64,000 nucleotides of DNA from the NCBI RefSeq assembly GCF_023078495.1, contig NZ_CP095742.1, forward strand, positions 2,046,001 through 2,110,000. Reading direction: 5' to 3'. This document shows, in pieces, positions 63,035 through 64,000 of the stretch. This DNA is from Luteibacter aegosomatissinici. GTDB lineage: Bacteria; Pseudomonadota; Gammaproteobacteria; Xanthomonadales; Rhodanobacteraceae. The notes under the pieces are model-generated. The model saw only the letters and a list, made by a program, of their open reading frames with translations, searched no databases and had not been told where the DNA came from. The position numbers and the translations under genes are program-made. Every line of letters starts with the position of its first letter. Position 1 is the stretch's first letter.

Positions 63035-64000
63035 CGCAGGCCCCGGTCCGGGCTGACCCAAACGGCGCGCGTGCCCTTGCGCTTCATGATGGCCTTGGGC
63101 AACGCGACGATGGACGTGGCGGTGTTGAGGATCCAGTAGATAAGCGGGTACCAGATCATCCAGTAGTAGTTGCGGCCGATGCGTGTTTCGTAGCGGCGAT
63201 CGACCAGCAGGCTGATGCCGAACTGAAGCAGGCAGATGATGCCCAGCACGACGCCATGCCACTGCGGTAGCAGGGTATCGATATACAGAGAGGGCGGCAG
63301 CTGGATGAAGTGACCCAGCGCCCAGAGCGTGATGATGGTGCCCATGGTGTACGACCACAGCAGGCTGGTGAAGTACTCGAACGCCACTGGCCACATGCGC
63401 CGCTGGCGCCAAGCCATTAGCTTCCCGGTGTAACGCAGCAGCACTTCGGAGCCGCCCTGCGCCCAGCGCAGGCGCTGCTTCCACAGGCCGCGTACCGTCT
63501 CGGGCATGAGGATCCAGCACAGTGCGTTGGGTTCGTAACGGATTTCCCAGTGGCGCATCTGCAGCCGCCAGCTCACGTCGATGTCCTCCGTGACCATATC
63601 GGTGCTCCAGTAGCCCACATCGTGCAGGGCGCTCTTGCGGAAGCAGGCGATGACGCCCGATACCGTGAAGATGCGGCCATACACGCGCTGGGCGCGCTTG
63701 ATCAGCCCGATGATGGAAGAGAACTCGCCGACCTGGAGCTTGCCGAGCAGCGTGGAACGGTTGCGGATACGCGGGTTGCCGGTCACCGCGGCCACGCGCG
63801 GGCTATCCAGCATGTGCGAGACCATCCAGTGCGTGGCGAAGTCATCCAGCAACGCATCGCCATCCACGCACACCAGGAAATCGGCGTTGGAGGCGAGGGC
63901 GGCAGCACGCAGCCCCATGGCCTTGCCCTGGTTGGAGGCCATGTGGATCACGCGCAGCTTTGGGTACTGGTCCAGCAGCTGGTCCAGCTGCGCGCCGGTA
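63031..64000 (-). CDS. pgaC: PNAG synthase PgaC/HmsR, 5' end outside the window
   Basis: Family 2 glycosyltransferase, 323 residues visible; the N-terminal membrane helices and first UDP-binding motifs lie right of the window. Seen: FLVCVDGDALLDD, MVTEDIDVSWRLQM, LCWILMPETVRGLWKQRLRWAQGGSEVLL (the ED and QxxRW motifs), then four or five C-terminal helices. Makes the adhesive PNAG polymer for biofilm. pgaB and pgaA would be expected further right on the same strand. Confidence 0.93.
   Translation of the reverse strand, partial: TGAQLDQLLDQYPKLRVIHMASNQGKAMGLRAAALASNADFLVCVDGDALLDDFATHWMVSHMLDSPRVAAVTGNPRIRNRSTLLGKLQVGEFSSIIGLIKRAQRVYGRIFTVSGVIACFRKSALHDVGYWSTDMVTEDIDVSWRLQMRHWEIRYEPNALCWILMPETVRGLWKQRLRWAQGGSEVLLRYTGKLMAWRQRRMWPVAFEYFTSLLWSYTMGTIITLWALGHFIQLPPSLYIDTLLPQWHGVVLGIICLLQFGISLLVDRRYETRIGRNYYWMIWYPLIYWILNTATSIVALPKAIMKRKGTRAVWVSPDRGLR

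Overview
The window is a 64 kb piece of a high-GC gammaproteobacterial chromosome. Gene content and order (lepA-lepB-DUF4845-rnc-era-recO; nagZ-hpt-thioinosine phosphorylase; siderophore receptor-piuC-Sel1; ligase/helicase/PdeM repair block; HmsR/PgaC-PgaD) and dispersed REP hairpins point to the order Xanthomonadales, most likely Rhodanobacteraceae (Luteibacter/Dyella-like). That placement is inference; the window has no rRNA or tRNA. Both ends cut genes: lepA lacks its first codons on the left, and pgaC runs off the right edge.

Layout. 1-5.6 kb: translation, secretion and RNA-processing operon (lepA, lepB, DUF4845, rnc, era, recO). 5.6-9.2 kb: a REC-HPt regulator divergent from a ydbH homologue followed by a lipoprotein that looks like YnbE fused to YdbL, closed by a strong terminator. 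9.2-13.7 kb: rlmD, a CYTH protein, nagZ, hpt, a thioinosine phosphorylase and a cold-shock gene with terminator. 13.8-17.3 kb: a reduced trio of pilin-like genes (the last one broken), a Tat-exported glycosylasparaginase, cutC and a small exported molybdopterin-fold protein. 17.3-25.8 kb (minus strand): a TonB-like protein, the four-gene ligase-associated DNA repair cluster and an ABC exporter. 25.9-30.7 kb: a His-rich exported miniprotein, an XRE regulator, and a Fur-type iron uptake cluster (Sel1, PiuC, TonB receptor).

30.7-45.8 kb: an envelope-defence block. It holds a complete RND efflux operon (outer-membrane factor, adaptor, pump), an ArnT-like glycosyltransferase, a two-component system, and a second RND operon translationally coupled to a FetAB-like exporter. 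Eleven-bp-phased CTT/CTTA repeats before the efflux operons and the glycosyltransferase resemble boxes bound by PmrA/OmpR-type regulators, suggesting one regulon. 45.8-51.4 kb (minus): YigZ, an ECF sigma factor with a Pro/Ala-rich membrane partner, a VWA lipid-anchored-type or exported protein, and a diguanylate cyclase.

51.4-59.8 kb: an ECF sigma/anti-sigma pair divergent from an unknown exported protein and a tightly packed fatty-acid modification operon (desaturase, FAD oxidoreductase, DUF1365, two cyclopropane-synthase-like methyltransferases flanking a DUF1295 protein). 59.9-62.5 kb: DUF427 protein and a fused EgtB-EgtD ergothioneine enzyme. 62.5-64 kb: a perfect inverted REP pair, then pgaD and pgaC for poly-N-acetylglucosamine. 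The points most worth following are the YnbE-YdbL fusion, the candidate PmrA-like regulon, the sigma-linked lipid operon, and REP elements that supply stop codons or are translated inside a gene.
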